Positions 36,851 to 51,070 of a stretch of DNA of 64,000 nucleotides are shown piece after piece. How positions within the stretch are numbered: the stretch's first letter is position 1; the number at the start of each line of letters is the position of its first letter. Origin of the DNA: Rusavskia elegans (taxonomy: Eukaryota; Ascomycota; Lecanoromycetes; Teloschistales; Teloschistaceae); NCBI GenBank assembly GCA_011316305.1, contig SAUG01000015.1, forward strand, positions 558,001 to 622,000, in the 5' to 3' direction. Made by a program: the position numbers and the translations under genes. A model generated the notes under the pieces. That model did no database searches and was not told the origin of the DNA. It saw only the letters and a program-made list of their open reading frames with translations.

Positions 36851-39800
36851 AGTTACTATTTTTTATTATAATAGTACCGGCTTCTACTAATTTTAGCTTT
36901 ATAATTTTTATTCCTATAGCTTTATCGGCTTTATTAAATAAACTAGATTTTACTAATAATTAGGTATTCGACTATATTTTAACTATTATATTACTTTCTA
37001 GCGGTATCTTTTTATCGAATCTAGTATAAAATCTGTCTAGAATAAGTTTATAACCGGTTTCCGACCGATCGCTAAAAGTACTTTTATATTTAACTATCTT
37101 ATTAATAGTAGATACCGTTCTATAGAATTCTATAATATCCTTTATACTTCTATATCCGGTACTAACCTTCTATTAATATTATATATCTAGAGGATAGGCG
37201 CTAAAAAAATTATTAAAGACTATAGTTTTAGTTTTAATTTTAGTATTCCGGATTTAATATTAACTACCTATATATATAAAGCTATATTTATATTGAATAT
37301 TCATATTATATAGCGCGGCCCTATAAAATCTCTTTTTTTATCTTCGTTTTTGTTTTTATTAATACCCGATATATTTTTAAACGCTTTTACTAAAATATCG
37401 GTGGAGATAGAAAGTATCTAATATATCCGGTTTAAATGCCTAGATAACTAGAATTTATATAAACTATTAAATATATCTATAGAAATCGATTTATTTAAAG
37501 TTTCTAAATCTAAATCCGATTTCTATAAAATTTATATTCTAGGTAAATAATATAAAAAACTTTATAGGGGTTCAAAAAATAAAGTTCTAATAGTATATAA
37601 TAGAAATTAATATATCTTTACCTTTTTAGATAATAATATCTAGAAGTACGGTATCTATATAACTAAAATAAAAGACAGCCCCGAAATCTTTAAATACTAG
37701 AACTACTTCTATACCTATTATAAAAGGGTATCTTTATTATTAAACGTTTTTACAGTAATAATAAATTTAGAGGCTATATTATATCTAAAAGCTTTATTAA
37801 TAGAAGTATTTAATAGAAGTCTACTATATCGAATACTCTATAATAGAATAGTACTTCTAAATATTTCGGGTAAATACTAATATAAAAAGCCTATTCTATA
37901 TTAGTTTATAGCGACTTTAATAAAAAATATTAGCCGCTATTTATTAAAGCTACTATTTTTCTATATTTCCGGTTTTCTAGTAGTAAATTAGATATAATCC
38001 TTTATAAAAAGGAATATAATAAATCTCTAGATTTAAACTAATTATATATTGTAGATTCTATAGTATATCTAATATATAGTAAAAAAATTCGGAAATTCTA
38101 TAATCGAAGTTATAAATATATTTTAGTCGATTAGTTTAGCGATACTATTTATAAACTATTAAATTTTTAAAATAAAATTATCTGCGCCTTTTCTATAGTA
38201 TTTAAAGAAATAGATTAAAACTATAATTTCTTATATCTATAGAAGCTAGAAGAATCTAAAAATAAATAGTAACTTCTGCGGAAATAGTAGTATATTTATA
38301 GAAAGTCTAATTCTAGGAGGTTATAGTTATAATCTAGTAACTTTCTATTAATATATAAACTAATAGCTTTCTTTCGCTAAATTCTAGTATTTTACTAAAC
38401 TCCTTTTATCTATAGTTAAACTTTATTACCGGCTAATTTACCTAATAGTCTTTATATTATTAAAATTAATTATTCGGATTCGGATTCCGATTCCGATATA
38501 TTACCGCCCTATTTTTAAACTATTATATTTTATCTATAAACCGGTTATACTATCTAGTCTCTTATTAAAGTTCTATATAATTACTCTAAATTCTAAGTAC
38601 TAGATAATTATAATTATTTCTTATAAGACCTAATTATAAACGTCTATAAATTTATTAATACTATAAAAAAAAGTATAGTATTAGATCTTACCGAATCCTA
38701 GTTATATAAAGAGGCTATAGAGATATTCTACGCTAATAAATAGTATAAAGCTATAGAAGAAAAACTAGTATTATTAAAACTAAATAATATTTAAATACTA
38801 TATTTTAAGATATTAATACTTTATATAAAATATCTTATAGGAGGAAAATTAATATATAAAATTAAAGGGGATACCGATAGTAAAATTATACGCTTTAAAG
38901 CTCGCTAGATTATTTATAGTTTTTAATAGGAAGCCGGTATCGATTTTAATAAAACCTTTACTTCCGTTATTAAGCTAATATTATATAAAGCTATCTTTAC
39001 TATAGCTGCCGCCTATAGTCTAAAGCTCGATTAAATAGATATTAAAACCGCTTTCTTCTATAGTTATATAGATAAAATTATCTATATATAATATCCTTCT
39101 AGTTTTTACGACTCTAATATAATATATAAGCTCCGGAAAGCCTTCTATAGTCTTAAATAGTCGCTTCGGATCTGGTACCGTTACCTTGTTAAGTTCTTTA
39201 CTACTATCAGCTTTAAATCTCTAGAATTCGATTATAGTATCTTCTATAATAGTACGATTATTATTAGAGTTTATATTAAAAATATTTTTCTATACGGCGC
39301 TAGTTCTTAGGACTTTAATAATATTAAGATATATTTAAATAAATATTTTTAAATATCAGATTTAGGTCCTATTAATTTCTATCTCGGTATAAAAATTATT
39401 AGAAACAGGAAACTCCGTACTATTTAGTTAAGTTAAACTATTTATATTAAAAAGATTCTAAAAAATTATAGCTTCGCTATTTATAAAAATAATATTTCTA
39501 CTTCTATAGATTCCGGCCTTTATTTAGAAACTATTTCTACCGACTAGGATTACTTTTTACTAATAAAGTATAAATATTAGAACACTTCCAGCTTTTTAAT
39601 AAATACTATATTTAGAACCTACCCCGATATTAATTTACTATTTCCGTTATTAATTAATACTTATCTAACCTTATAAACTACTATTAGGATACTATTATTA
39701 GAATTTTTAAATATCTATATAAAATAGCTTACCTTACTTTTATTTATAGAAGTAATCTATAGAAGCTTCGGGGATATACTAACGCCGATTAGATAGATAA

Positions 39801-40225
39801 CTATAAAATCTATTATTCTACCTTTAAATACGTCTTCGATATTAGATCCGATACTATTAGCTAGTTATCTAAGCGGTAAACTACTATAACTATATTAACT
39901 ACCGAAGTAGAATTAGATAGCGAGACTAAAACTACTAAAAAGGCTATTTAGTTAAATTATATCCTAAATTAGTTATTAATCTATAAATAGAATTTAAATA
40001 TTATTTTAGATACGGTAACCTTTTATAGCGATAACTAGGGCGCTATTACCTTTACCAAAAACCTTTAGTTCTATAGTCGTACAAAATATTTTAATATCTA
40101 CGTATAGAAGAAAGTCGCTAATAAAACTATCGACCTTTAGTATATTCTAATAGAATAAATTGTAGCTAATAGATTTACTAAAGCTTTAGATAAAAGTAAA
40201 TTTAAAGCTTTCTATATAGTATTTA
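36851..40225 (+). pseudogene. Copia Pol relic of element Z
   Basis: Ty1/Copia Pol order. A likely protease lies about 36880-37250, and the Gag-pre-integrase and integrase regions about 37400-38350. Reverse transcriptase spans about 38870-39400, with readable blocks DIKTAFFYSYIDKIIYIQYP near 39044-39103 and a LRKAFYSLKQS-type block near 39130-39160. The catalytic YVDD position reads VYIKNIFLYG (about 39270-39300). RNase H is about 39770-40220, with YTNAD near 39777, a TTEVELD-type block near 39900 and a final YIPTE...LTKALDKSKF block to about 40205. Trp and Gln codons are consistently stops. The element is dead. Confidence 0.8.
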
Positions 40226-41796
40226 GGTTTAAAGAGCTAAAAATACTCGAAACTTTAAACGATAATAGTAATAATCTGTCTAAATTATAAAAATCTTTCT
40301 AATAATAATCTCTTCCGGAATATAATTAATTTCAGGGTACTAGCGATTACTATATATTAATAAATATTATTTTCGGAGAGTATAATATATACTATAGAAA
40401 ATAGTTAAGCTTTTAAATAACTCTAGGCTCTATAGACCTATCTATATAATATCTATATTCTTTTTAAATTACTATATTTTTTACATACTTTCCGATAGTA
40501 TATTCAATTAAAATCTATATATAGTTATCTATACTTGGATTTATTCTTCTATTTTTATAGTAAAACGCTAAAAGGATACCTTTAGCCTATACCCTGCTAA
40601 ATTCTATATTAAATTTAATATATTAACTAGTTTTAATATCGGTAGAACGTATTTTTGCTACCTAGTAGACTATTTAAACTCTATATAAAAATTTTCGGAG
40701 CTAGTACGCGGGTATAGACTAGTTAGCGCCCTAGCCGCTAGCCGCCCGCTATTTATTTTCGCCCGCTATCTACTACTACTATATTTTTATATATATTTTT
40801 ACTAATTTTATACCGTCTAATATATAAATTATACTATTCGATTTCATATATTATATATTTCGGTAGCCTTTAAAGATTTAATTTTACCTCCTATATTTCT
40901 AGAGAACTCGACCTATATATATATATATATCGAAGTATTGAATAAACTATTTAATAATTTTCGAATTTATATCGCCTATAAAAACTATAATAATAATCTA
41001 TTCTATTTTTACCTTTAGGTACTATCTTATCTAAACCTCGAATCTAAATACTATTAGATAAATAATAATATTAATAGCTTTTAGAATCGTAATATTTTTA
41101 GCTATTTATAGCTAGATAGTAATAATATATAAATACGTATTCGGGTTTTCGCTACCTAGCCGTACCGCTAAATTAACTATAGGATCCTATAAAAACTCTA
41201 GAAATAGTACTATTAGGGCGCAATAATCGTTAATAATCTAAAAACTTATATTAATCTTTAAAGCTATAGTAAGTTTTTCTATATCTAGAACTATCTAGGC
41301 GATATAACTTTAAATATATCTATAAAGGCTTATAATATCCTAATAGGCGTTTAGTATACGTTCTTTTAGTAAATTAAAAAAAATATAATATCTATATCTT
41401 TTAGTTTTTCGGCGGTATTAATAATAACTAATTATATCTATAGCTTACTACTAGATAGGTACTTTCGATCGCCGAAGTACTAGATACGCCTTTCTAATCG
41501 GGCGATATCCGTTTTAAATACTTTAAATAAATCTATATTATAAACTAGTATTTAATATACTACTATTATAGAGGGTTTAGAATACTATAAAAACTATAGA
41601 AGCTCTAATTTCTTTTATCTAGATTTCGATTTTTATAATTTATATATATATATCTACTATAGGAGCTATTTAAACTTTATCTACCTCGCCTTTATTATAT
41701 ATAAACTCTTTTTCCTATAGGTTTTTTAGCGAGTATATAGCGAGTCTATTTAATTTTTACCTTCGGTATATATATAGTATATTATTCGTATAGGAA
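40226..41796 (+). other. Long 3' internal region of Copia Z
   Basis: About 1.57 kb lie between the end of RNase H and the 3' LTR, homologous to the same region in X and Y (minus strand). This is unusually long for a Copia element. It includes the module of about 470 bp (40381-40850) missing from Y, with a GC-rich stretch at about 40725-40770. No second protein could be recognised, though 41230-41480 has some coding character on the minus strand. Confidence 0.55.
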
Positions 41797-41823
41797 TATT
41801 AGAAGTTCGTATTACGTATAATA
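41797..41823 (+). repeat. 3' LTR of Copia Z, first 27 bases
   Basis: Matches the first 27 bases of the 5' LTR and ends at the TA (41822-41823) used as target by element H. Confidence 0.85.
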
Positions 41824-43504
41824 TCTAAGGGGGGGTCATAGATACTAAGATATCCCGTTAACACGCCGGCATATAATATTATATCAAGTTTTACTATTAC
41901 AATTTATATAAAAAAACTTAATATATTCGCCCTATAGATATTTTATAGTAAAATATATATATAGGCGTCGAAATAAGGTTTTATTAAAACTGCGGATATA
42001 GCTTAATATCGAGTTAATATAAGACGCGTTATAATATAAGATAATATGCTAACTTTAATTTAATATAATATATCTTTTTATTATATTATACCTATAAGAG
42101 GTTTTACTCCTATATAAAGTCTTTTTAGAATAATCTATCTATTCTATAATCTATATAGTATTATATAGAAACTATATCGATTAGCTAGGGTTTATTCCCT
42201 CCGTATAGAATATATTAATTTTTATACTATAATATAATACTAAATCTTCTTCTTAATATACTACGGAGTAGTTATAGCCTATAGCTATATCGTCGATATA
42301 AGGTTAAAGATTATATAGTATAGTTATAAATAGTTATTATAAAAAGCTTTTAATTCGTATATTAGAATACCCAGTCCTTTCGCCTGTCGTTATAATACTA
42401 TATATAATCTATCTCCCTTTCTACCGAAGTACTACTGTAATAGCTAAATCCTTTTATTATTCTAAGTTTCTAATAGCTAAAAAGTAACTATATATTAATC
42501 CGAATAGCCAGAATATATTAAGAATATAAGAAAAAAGTAGCGATACTAGCGATACTAGCCTTTTCGAGTTAATATATTATCCTATAATTAATTCCTTAGG
42601 TTTACCCCCCTAACAATTTACTATATCGGCCGAAAACCTATATCTAAATCTATTATATAATTCCTAAATATTAGTAATAGTTTTAAATACTAATAATTTA
42701 AGCGAGTATATATAAGGTTCTAAACTTTTTCCTATTATATAAAAAGTCTAAAGATTATCGCTAGTATTAAAGTAGTAATATTATATTCTATAGTCGCTAA
42801 CGTTTTTACCGATATACTATAGCGTTAATATATTAGTAGAGGGGTTCGTAAAATATAGTAGAGGAGTACTTTATAATACTATCGTAAAGGGTAGCGGGTA
42901 CTCTTATTAGGAAATTAAATAATAAAAAGATATTAGTAGACTTCCGAGAAAGTTAAAAACTTATAACTAAATATACTATATAGTACCGAGAACTAGTAAT
43001 TATACTATTTAAGGTCCTATAATTAACTAATTTAGCTAGGCTTGGAAGTATATATATTAGGAACTTAGGTTATTTACTAACTAAAAGTACTAACTAAAAA
43101 GCTATAGTCGGGCTCTTTTATATAATACGGTCCGCTGGTTATTTATAAGTCTTATCCTTCGATACTATATAGAATACTTAGTATAGGTACTAATAATATA
43201 GGATAATCGCTATAACGTTAGGTAATAGATAGGTAATATTTTAAAAGAGACTAGGAAGGATAATAAAATATAGAAGAATAGAGGAAAAGGAGCTATAAGA
43301 AAATAAAGTTAGTTTTAAAATTCTTTAGGATTTAATAGGAAAGTTCGGGCGATAAGCTATAATTTAGAATTTCTTAAAACCTAAATATTAGATTATTAAG
43401 GTAGTTCTTACTATAGAAAAAAATAAAGGCTTACTATTATAGGATATAGTTATTTTCGAGGTCTTCTCGCTCCCTATTTTTAGTATAGCTTTTACCTACT
43501 TGCT

Positions 43505-43532
43505 GGCGCGCTAGCTCGAGGGCGCGCTAGCT
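43505..43532 (+). repeat. GC-rich direct repeat in element H
   Basis: GGCGCGCTAGCT occurs at 43505-43516 and again, with a final T, at 43521-43532, separated by CGAG. The words contain no CpA or TpG and so are immune to RIP. Function unknown. Confidence 0.5.
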
Positions 43533-45159
43533 TCTAGTAGCTAGTTAATATTTTCTTTACTACCCCTACGATTACTATCCAGATATAATATAACGAGCGC
43601 GCCTAACCTCGTTAAATCGAGCGAATTCTATATTTAAAATCTAATATAATCTATAGCGCGTTACTAGATAAAGCGTATATAGGCTAGATTAAGACCGTAG
43701 ACGCGGTAATTTAGATTCTACTACTTCGATACGATCTAACTAACGCGCCCGAAAGATTCTAATATATCTAAATATATACTTAATATCTATTATATTCTAT
43801 ATTACTACACCTAAAGAAGCGCGAAAAGGTTAAAATAACGCTTTAATAAGTAGGAAGACGTTATAATATATTAAAGCTAAAAAGATATAGATATAGATTT
43901 TTAAAGATACTAGTAATATTTTCGGGGGGGTAGTTATATAGGTAGTAAGAAAATATATTCGTTACTATATATATTAGTAGGTTTTAGTAAAGTATTTTTC
44001 GTATATTTTAAGAAGGGATATTTACTCTTACCTACTACTATCGATTATAGGCGGTATTATAATATTTCTTAATATATTATAGTTATCGATATATAGAATA
44101 AAGGGTTTTTAATAATATTCCAGTATAGGAAATATATATTATATAAGACGATCTATATAATTAATAAGCCCGTAACTAATCTATTAGCGAGTTCGAAGGA
44201 CGATAACTTAGTATATATTATAATTTTACCGATAATAAATTATCTAATCTACGATATATTAGAGGAACGAATATATTAAAGAAGTAAGTTATTTAAATAA
44301 TTAGGGAGGGAAGAAAAAAGGTTTAAATAAAAGCAGGAATAACCTATCGAGAGTATCTAGGGTACCTAGAAAATATTTTTAGGAATAATATATATAAAAT
44401 ATAAAAGTTAAAAAAGTGGAATTCTAATTTAATTAACTATTATAATTAATATATCTTCTAATATATCTCGAGACTATCCTATCTAGCTATATAAATTAGA
44501 TATTATAATCGTAATAAAGAAACAGACTCCTACTAATATCTAAGGAAAGAAGAGTATTATTAGGTTTAGTCCTTTCCTATATTCTAACTATATAATTTTT
44601 CCGAGTATTAATACCCGGTAAACCTATAATTTTTATTATACCTAACCTTTTATACTGTATCTTTAGTACTGGATCCTCTTTATTAATATCTTCTAGTAAT
44701 ATTACCCTCGCGAAAAGTATCCTACGGGTACTAGTAAACTTATATAAAAAGATATCTTCTATCTATTCTAAACCCTTATCGACTAGAGAAATAAAATTAC
44801 TAGTTTTAAATATTACCTAATATTCGGATACCCTAATATTAGTAGATTAGTTATTTAATTATAACCTTTTTTTCGAGGCTTTAGAGGAAGGAAGAAAAAG
44901 GGAAGGATTAGGGCCGAGGATATTTATTAATAAATAAGGAAAGGTATTTATAGGTCGGTAAAAGAGATCTTTTTATATTATTATATATAAGCCTTTAGTA
45001 GTATAATATTAGGTTCGTAATAATCCTGTACGTAGGCGTTATAAAACTATATTAAAAAGAGTTTATTATCTATAAAAGGTACGGATTAAATAGACTATTA
45101 TAAGTACTATTTAATATAGGTAGGGCGAATATATCCGATAGCTATAGGATATATATATT

Positions 45160-46400
45160 CTTAGTCCTTAACTATTATAATTTAGGCTTCGTCGGAGGAT
45201 AGGATAATAGAATTTTCTAAAAGGTAGTCTAATTACTCTATATATAAATTCGGAAAAAGGATATTAAATAATAAAGGATATTAATTATAAATTAATTTTA
45301 TATAAAAGGAGAGGGTTAGCTCTATCTCTATATAGGAGCCGGCGAGGAAAAATCGGAAATATAGTTAAAGGCTTTCTTTAATAAAAAAGGATTTAACGAT
45401 ATCTTATTTATTAGTTTTTAAAATTACTAATTTATATTCCCTACGCTAATTAACTATATTATAAAAGTAAATAGGAATAGGACCTATCTATATTTATCTT
45501 TACTAGTAAAGGTAGTATAATTATTAGAAGTAGCGTATTCCTCCGTAACGTCCCTATAATAAAAGGCGATATAGATAGTTAGCTATTCTATTATATTATA
45601 ATATAGTAGCGCTTTCTTAGAACTTTTAGTATCGATAGTAAAAGTCTCGGAAAGTTAATCTAGATAGGTAAAGTTTTATAGAAGTCGGTCGCCTCGGTTA
45701 CTATCTATATCGCCGATATTTTACGATAATTTATTATCGAAATTATAGGAGTCTTAATAAGAAGGGATAGTAGGGATATAGAGCCGGTTAGATATAGGAC
45801 TTTTACTATAGTAGAATACGGGGATAGTAATAAAAGAAACGTATTTATAGAGTCTTTAAAAAGATTTTCTATTCTATTTAAAAAACTAATCGATATAGGT
45901 TCGTTCCTCGGTAGATATCGTAAATAAAAGGATAATAGTATTACTTTTAGCGATATTAGTATAGTATTAGATAATACTATCGACTATATTAAAACATATC
46001 TATTTACTAATTATAGCTTTAATAGTATTATAATAGACTGGTTAGATATATTTAGATTTTAACTAAGTCTTTAGAAGAACGGGTAGAATAATAGAAAATC
46101 TAGTATACTCCTATATTCGAAAGCTTTATAGATAATATATCGGACTTTATAGCTTCGCCTAGTTAGGAAGGAAAGGAAACGTTAGATTATAGTAAGTTAA
46201 ATTAATACTTCTATAGAGTACTATACTATATACCTCGGAGTTCCGTATAAAAGGCTATTTAGGTTTAAAGGGTTAAAATAGTATTAAAAAGACTATATTA
46301 AGACTATTTCCTAATACCCGTATATTCAGAATAGGCCGTATTAGTAGGTCTAGATCGAATAAGATCTAGTAATAGTACGATATTAATTAATAGTATTAGT
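45160..46400 (+). pseudogene. PIF1-like superfamily 1 helicase relic of element H
   Basis: The frame through 45332-45361 reads IGAGEEKSEI. With G-to-A changes reversed this is a Walker A loop (GxGGxGKS), preceded by LYLY and followed by LKAFFNKKGFNDILFIS (about 45365-45414). This is the arrangement of PIF1/RecD-type helicases in fungal mobile elements. A copy with the same blocks sits at 4195-5300. The part near 46050-46400 aligns with 5030-5320 and should be the C-terminal helicase motifs. RIP stops and probable indels inactivate it. Confidence 0.6.
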
Positions 46401-48189
46401 TCGGGTTTTATATCTAAAAATTAATTAGATAATTAAAATATTATATAATATCGACTTATTTAGACTATTAAAATAAGTATTCGCTTTATTTTAATTTATC
46501 TTTATAATTAAATCCCCTTTTTCTCGCTTATATTATAGGCGATAATAAAGTCTGGTATTAATATAAATATCGAATAATAAATTAGCCTGTTAATTACTAG
46601 TTACTATATATTTTCTTTATTTTCGGTTAGCTTTAGAGCCTAGTAGACCTTTATTAGTTGTTTATTAAGGTATATTAGCTGTAAATATAATAGTATAGAT
46701 ATAGACTCTGGTTTTTTACCTATTAATAGTTATAAGATAGCTTTAATCCAAGGTTAATAAACCAGATTATAGGCTTTAAATAATATTAGAAAAGTTAGTA
46801 CTATAAGGGCCGAGGGTTAGAAGGAAGATATTAACCCTATTATATTAGTAATATATTTAATTTAGGAGATAAAAAACTTATTTCTTTTTCCTTTCTCGCT
46901 AGTTTAATATAGTAACGGTAGCGTAGATACCTATAAGAGATCTATATATATTACGATATAGCCTAAAAATATCGATAAATATAATTAGAAAAACTAATAA
47001 TATCTTTTCCCTTATATATATTAAGAGATAGTCCCTTCTATAGTATACTAGCTCTAATTTACTTTTCGGTAGTAGAGATAATTATAGAGGATTTAGATTT
47101 CCTATCGATACTATAGTCTATACTAGATATCTTAACTTATATTTAATTAGCCGAAAGCCAGGGCCTTTATAGCGGTAGTCGAAAATAATATCTATAAATC
47201 TCTTAGTAATATAAGCCTTAGAAATAATATAGAACTAATTATTAGCTAAATAGAGCTCTTTCGGAGTACTTTAGAAATAAATAGGATATTTCTTTATTTC
47301 TTATTTAAAGCTCGAAGACGGAAAAAGCTTCTAAATATATAGCGAGATATTAAAATCCTTCCTAACTACCTTATAAAAACCCGTCCTATATAATTCTATA
47401 TATCTGATTAATATAGGTATTTAGGATCAGTATATCTTAAGCTAATAATATTAGAAGGGAATATTAGTTAACTATTAGGATAATTTACGAACTACCTAAA
47501 ATATAAGAGAATTAATATAGCCTAGGTATTAGAGTAATAAATCTCTATAGGCTTATCGATAAAGTAAGCTATACTAATATATATTTAAGAGCGGAAATAA
47601 ATAGAAAAGACTATAATACGAAATAGCTCTGAGTTAAAAAAATATATAAACCCCGATAGTATCGCGGGAATACTTTTATCTCGAGCTATCTATACCCTCT
47701 CTATAGTATTTATAGTATATAATTTCTATACTTTAAAATTAATTTCCCGTCGCTATAAAGAAATAAAAAGAAGCTACTATCTAACGTAATTTTTAAGAGT
47801 AGCTATAGACTTAGGAAGAGAGTATAGAGGCTCCGTATTATCGTTAAAAAGGTTAAAAACTTTAAGGAAATTTTAGTATTAATAGCGCGTAATCTTATTA
47901 ATATTATACTATATCCCGAATACTATTATAAAAGCTATTAGCGGCTATTTCGATTATTTATATTTAATAATATTAGAGTTATTAACTAATATAGCGATAC
48001 TACTGCGGCGTATAGGCAGGGATATTTTATTTATTTCTTCTTCTTTATTATTATTGGAGAATTCGGTTTAAAGGAGAGGCTTATTATTATTAGTAGAGGT
48101 TAAAAGATCTTCCTTATTATTTTTATAAATAAAATCTAGGGTATTTAGATTATTATTTTAGGCTTTATAAATATAGTCCAGTATATATA

Positions 48190-48850
48190 TTAGAGGGTCG
48201 TTATCTAGTATATTTTTAATAGCTTTAAGGAGGTTATTTAAAATAGATATAGCTATTCTCTTTCCTATAAATATAATCTTATTAAGAAGCTATATAGAGC
48301 GATAGAAGACGGTTAATACGAGCTCTATATCGTACTATAACCTATTATTAAGTACTAAACCTATAAGGAATTATTATTAGACGGATAGAATATAATAAGG
48401 CCGGTTAAGCTATTAACTATAGAAGCGTGGTTTCTTACTTATTTAACCTAATTAAAGCTAAAAGGCTAGCGTATTAAATTTACCGTACTCTTTATCTATA
48501 TTCTTTACTACGAGCTAGATACCGAGATTTTAAAGTATAGTAGATAAGCGGAGATTCTAGCTAATAATACTATAGAAAATTTAGAGATAACTAGAAGTCC
48601 GGTAATACGTTAGGAGGAGATAGGGAAGAAATATAAGAGAGGATCTAAAGCCGCCGAAATTATTTAGAATATATTAGAGCTATAGGTTTCGATTAGTAGG
48701 ATTTTAAATAGGATATTTAGTAGAAATAATATAGAGGTTAAGGAAGTAATATAACGAAAGAGAAGGCCTTTAAAGTTCGAAAACGGCTAAATCCTATAGT
48801 ATAGCGAGAAAGAGACTTATATTTTTAATACTAGCAGCGGTAATAATAGA
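48190..48850 (+). pseudogene. Unrecognised coding relic 1 in element H
   Basis: A plus-strand frame with stops mostly explicable as former CAG, CAA or TGG codons. It reads as a helical, charged protein with a Lys/Arg-rich part near 48640-48790. It might belong to a DNA-binding or transposase protein. I do not recognise the family. Confidence 0.35.
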
Positions 48851-49599
48851 TAATCTATAGACTCTTCCTTCCTACCTCTTTTTTAAAGATTTACTTTTTA
48901 TTTACCTTTCTTTAATTAATTATCCGACGATAACGCTACTCCGGAAGACCTTAAATACTAATATTAATACTTCGAATTTATTTACGGCTATATATTTTCT
49001 ACGATTAAGAGCTATATTACTAGTTAGGCCCTAGGTATAGTAGTTAACCTTTAGCTAGAGATAGGGTTCTATAGGTTTAGCCTACTTTAATATTATTAAC
49101 CTAACTCTCCTAAACTTATTTTAGAAAACTAGGATACGTTTTTAAAGCCTATATAAATCTATAATATATTACGGATATAATTAAAAAAGAGCTATTACTA
49201 ATATTCTAAAATATAATATTTATAATCTATATAATTTTTAAAAATTTAGTAGTAAATTTCGATATATTAAAATAGCGGGGTAATAGACTTAGTAAAATTT
49301 ATTATATCTAGTCTCTTTTCTAGCTATTTTTTTTTTTTTATATTTATTTACCCCCTTTAGCGTATACCTTTTTATTATTTTCTACCCGGTTATTTAACTT
49401 TACTTTCTTTCCTATAGATATTCCGTTACTCTTTTATTTTTCCTATTAGCCTATAAACGTTTATATTAAGTAATAGCGAAGCCTAAAAACCTTAAGTCTG
49501 GTATTAAAACCGGATCTAATTTATTAAATAAGCGTTATTTTAATAATAATAATAATTTATAGTTATAGATACTACTATATAATTAATATTTTACCGACG

Positions 49600-51070
49600 A
49601 TAAAGAAGATACTCTGCTATAAAAGACTCGAAAGAGGAAGCCTAATAGTAGGTTATTTTTAAATATTTCGGAAAAGAAGAAACGCTATAAAAAACAGGAC
49701 TAGGCCGTTTAGAAGATAGTTATTTCTTAGGCTAAATATATACCCTCTATATATCTAGCGAGGAAAATAGTAAAGATAATTAATTACTTTTACCTACTAA
49801 GTATCGATTTCTTACCTATAAATAATATAGCCGCCTAGTCTAAAGTAAGGTTAAAAAAACTCCTATCTAACCTTTTAAATCTATAATTTCGAAAACGAAG
49901 ATCTTTAAATATAATAAATCTTATACCTCCTATACTAAATTCTAAGCCGCGTCTTAGCTTATTAATAAAGAGTTTAAAAGCGCTAGCTATAATCTAGGAA
50001 ATAATACTACTACCCTTTCTAGTAACCGCCGTAATATAAGTTTCCTTTCCTATATATATTTTCTCTATACTAATTTCTAAATTTATAGTTATCGTTGACT
50101 TTTAATAGTAATACTATCTTAGGTAACGACGGAGCTTAGTAATATTAGACTCCCGGAAAGGAATACTAAAGGTAGTAATAATCCCTCCTTACCTAAATTT
50201 CTAAAAATAAAGGGGAAAAAGTCCCGCCTAATATATAATCCCGAAGTATAGATAAAAGAGCTTTAGGCCGAGTATTATATCTATTTCTTATTTAATTTTT
50301 ATCTCGATAATATAGTATAATTAATTACGAGTATATAGGGTAGGAGTATTTAGATATAGGATTAGGAATAGGAGTAGTCGGTATTAAAAGTTAATTAGTA
50401 TACTAGGAACTGGAAACGCTTTTATATAAATAATATAGAGGTTGGTTACTCCCTATATCTAGGCGTTATATATACGTATACTAACTATATTATAATAAAT
50501 AGTTAAGTAATATATTATTAAAGATAAGTAAAAGATTATTAAGGGTATAGACTAGATCCGGGGCTTAGCCGGTATATTCGCTAGGCTATATAGCCTATTA
50601 TCTTTTACGTTCGTATTCGACTTTATAAATAAGGTAGTAGATATTATAGAGACTGCTCGTATATCTCCTAGGGCAGCTTTCTAATTCTAGAGTATATTAT
50701 ATAGTATTCTTACCTTACTTTCTTAACTATTTTTAGGAATATCTCTACTTACTAATTATTTATTAGATATCTTCGCTAATTTAGCCGCCTGTAATAAGCT
50801 TATAATAGATTAGTAGGCGAATAAATATAGTCTATAAGACTATAACTTTAGCCGTTAAAATATACTTTTATAGTTTAATAGAATAGCCGAGTCTAAGAAA
50901 TATAAGATAATATTTAAAGATCTAAAACGAGTTATATATAAGCCCCCCCGCGTTAAAAAGGTACCGAAGGATATTTCCTTGCCGGATAATAAAAATAATT
51001 ATATATTCTTTAGTAAAGAGCCTAGCTCGGGTAGTAAGGATAAGGGCGAGTAAAGTAGTAAAGGTAAAAT
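49600..51070 (+). pseudogene. Unrecognised coding relic 2 in element H
   Basis: A plus-strand, protein-like sequence. A basic stretch (KTRKRKPN near 49620) comes first, followed by hydrophobic and Gln/Met-rich segments near 50250-50560. Near 50930-51060 is a basic, Pro/Lys-rich segment with a Ser/Gly/Lys tail. The frame shifts in places. No domain was recognised; it may be the mobilising enzyme of H, by inference from position only. Confidence 0.35.
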
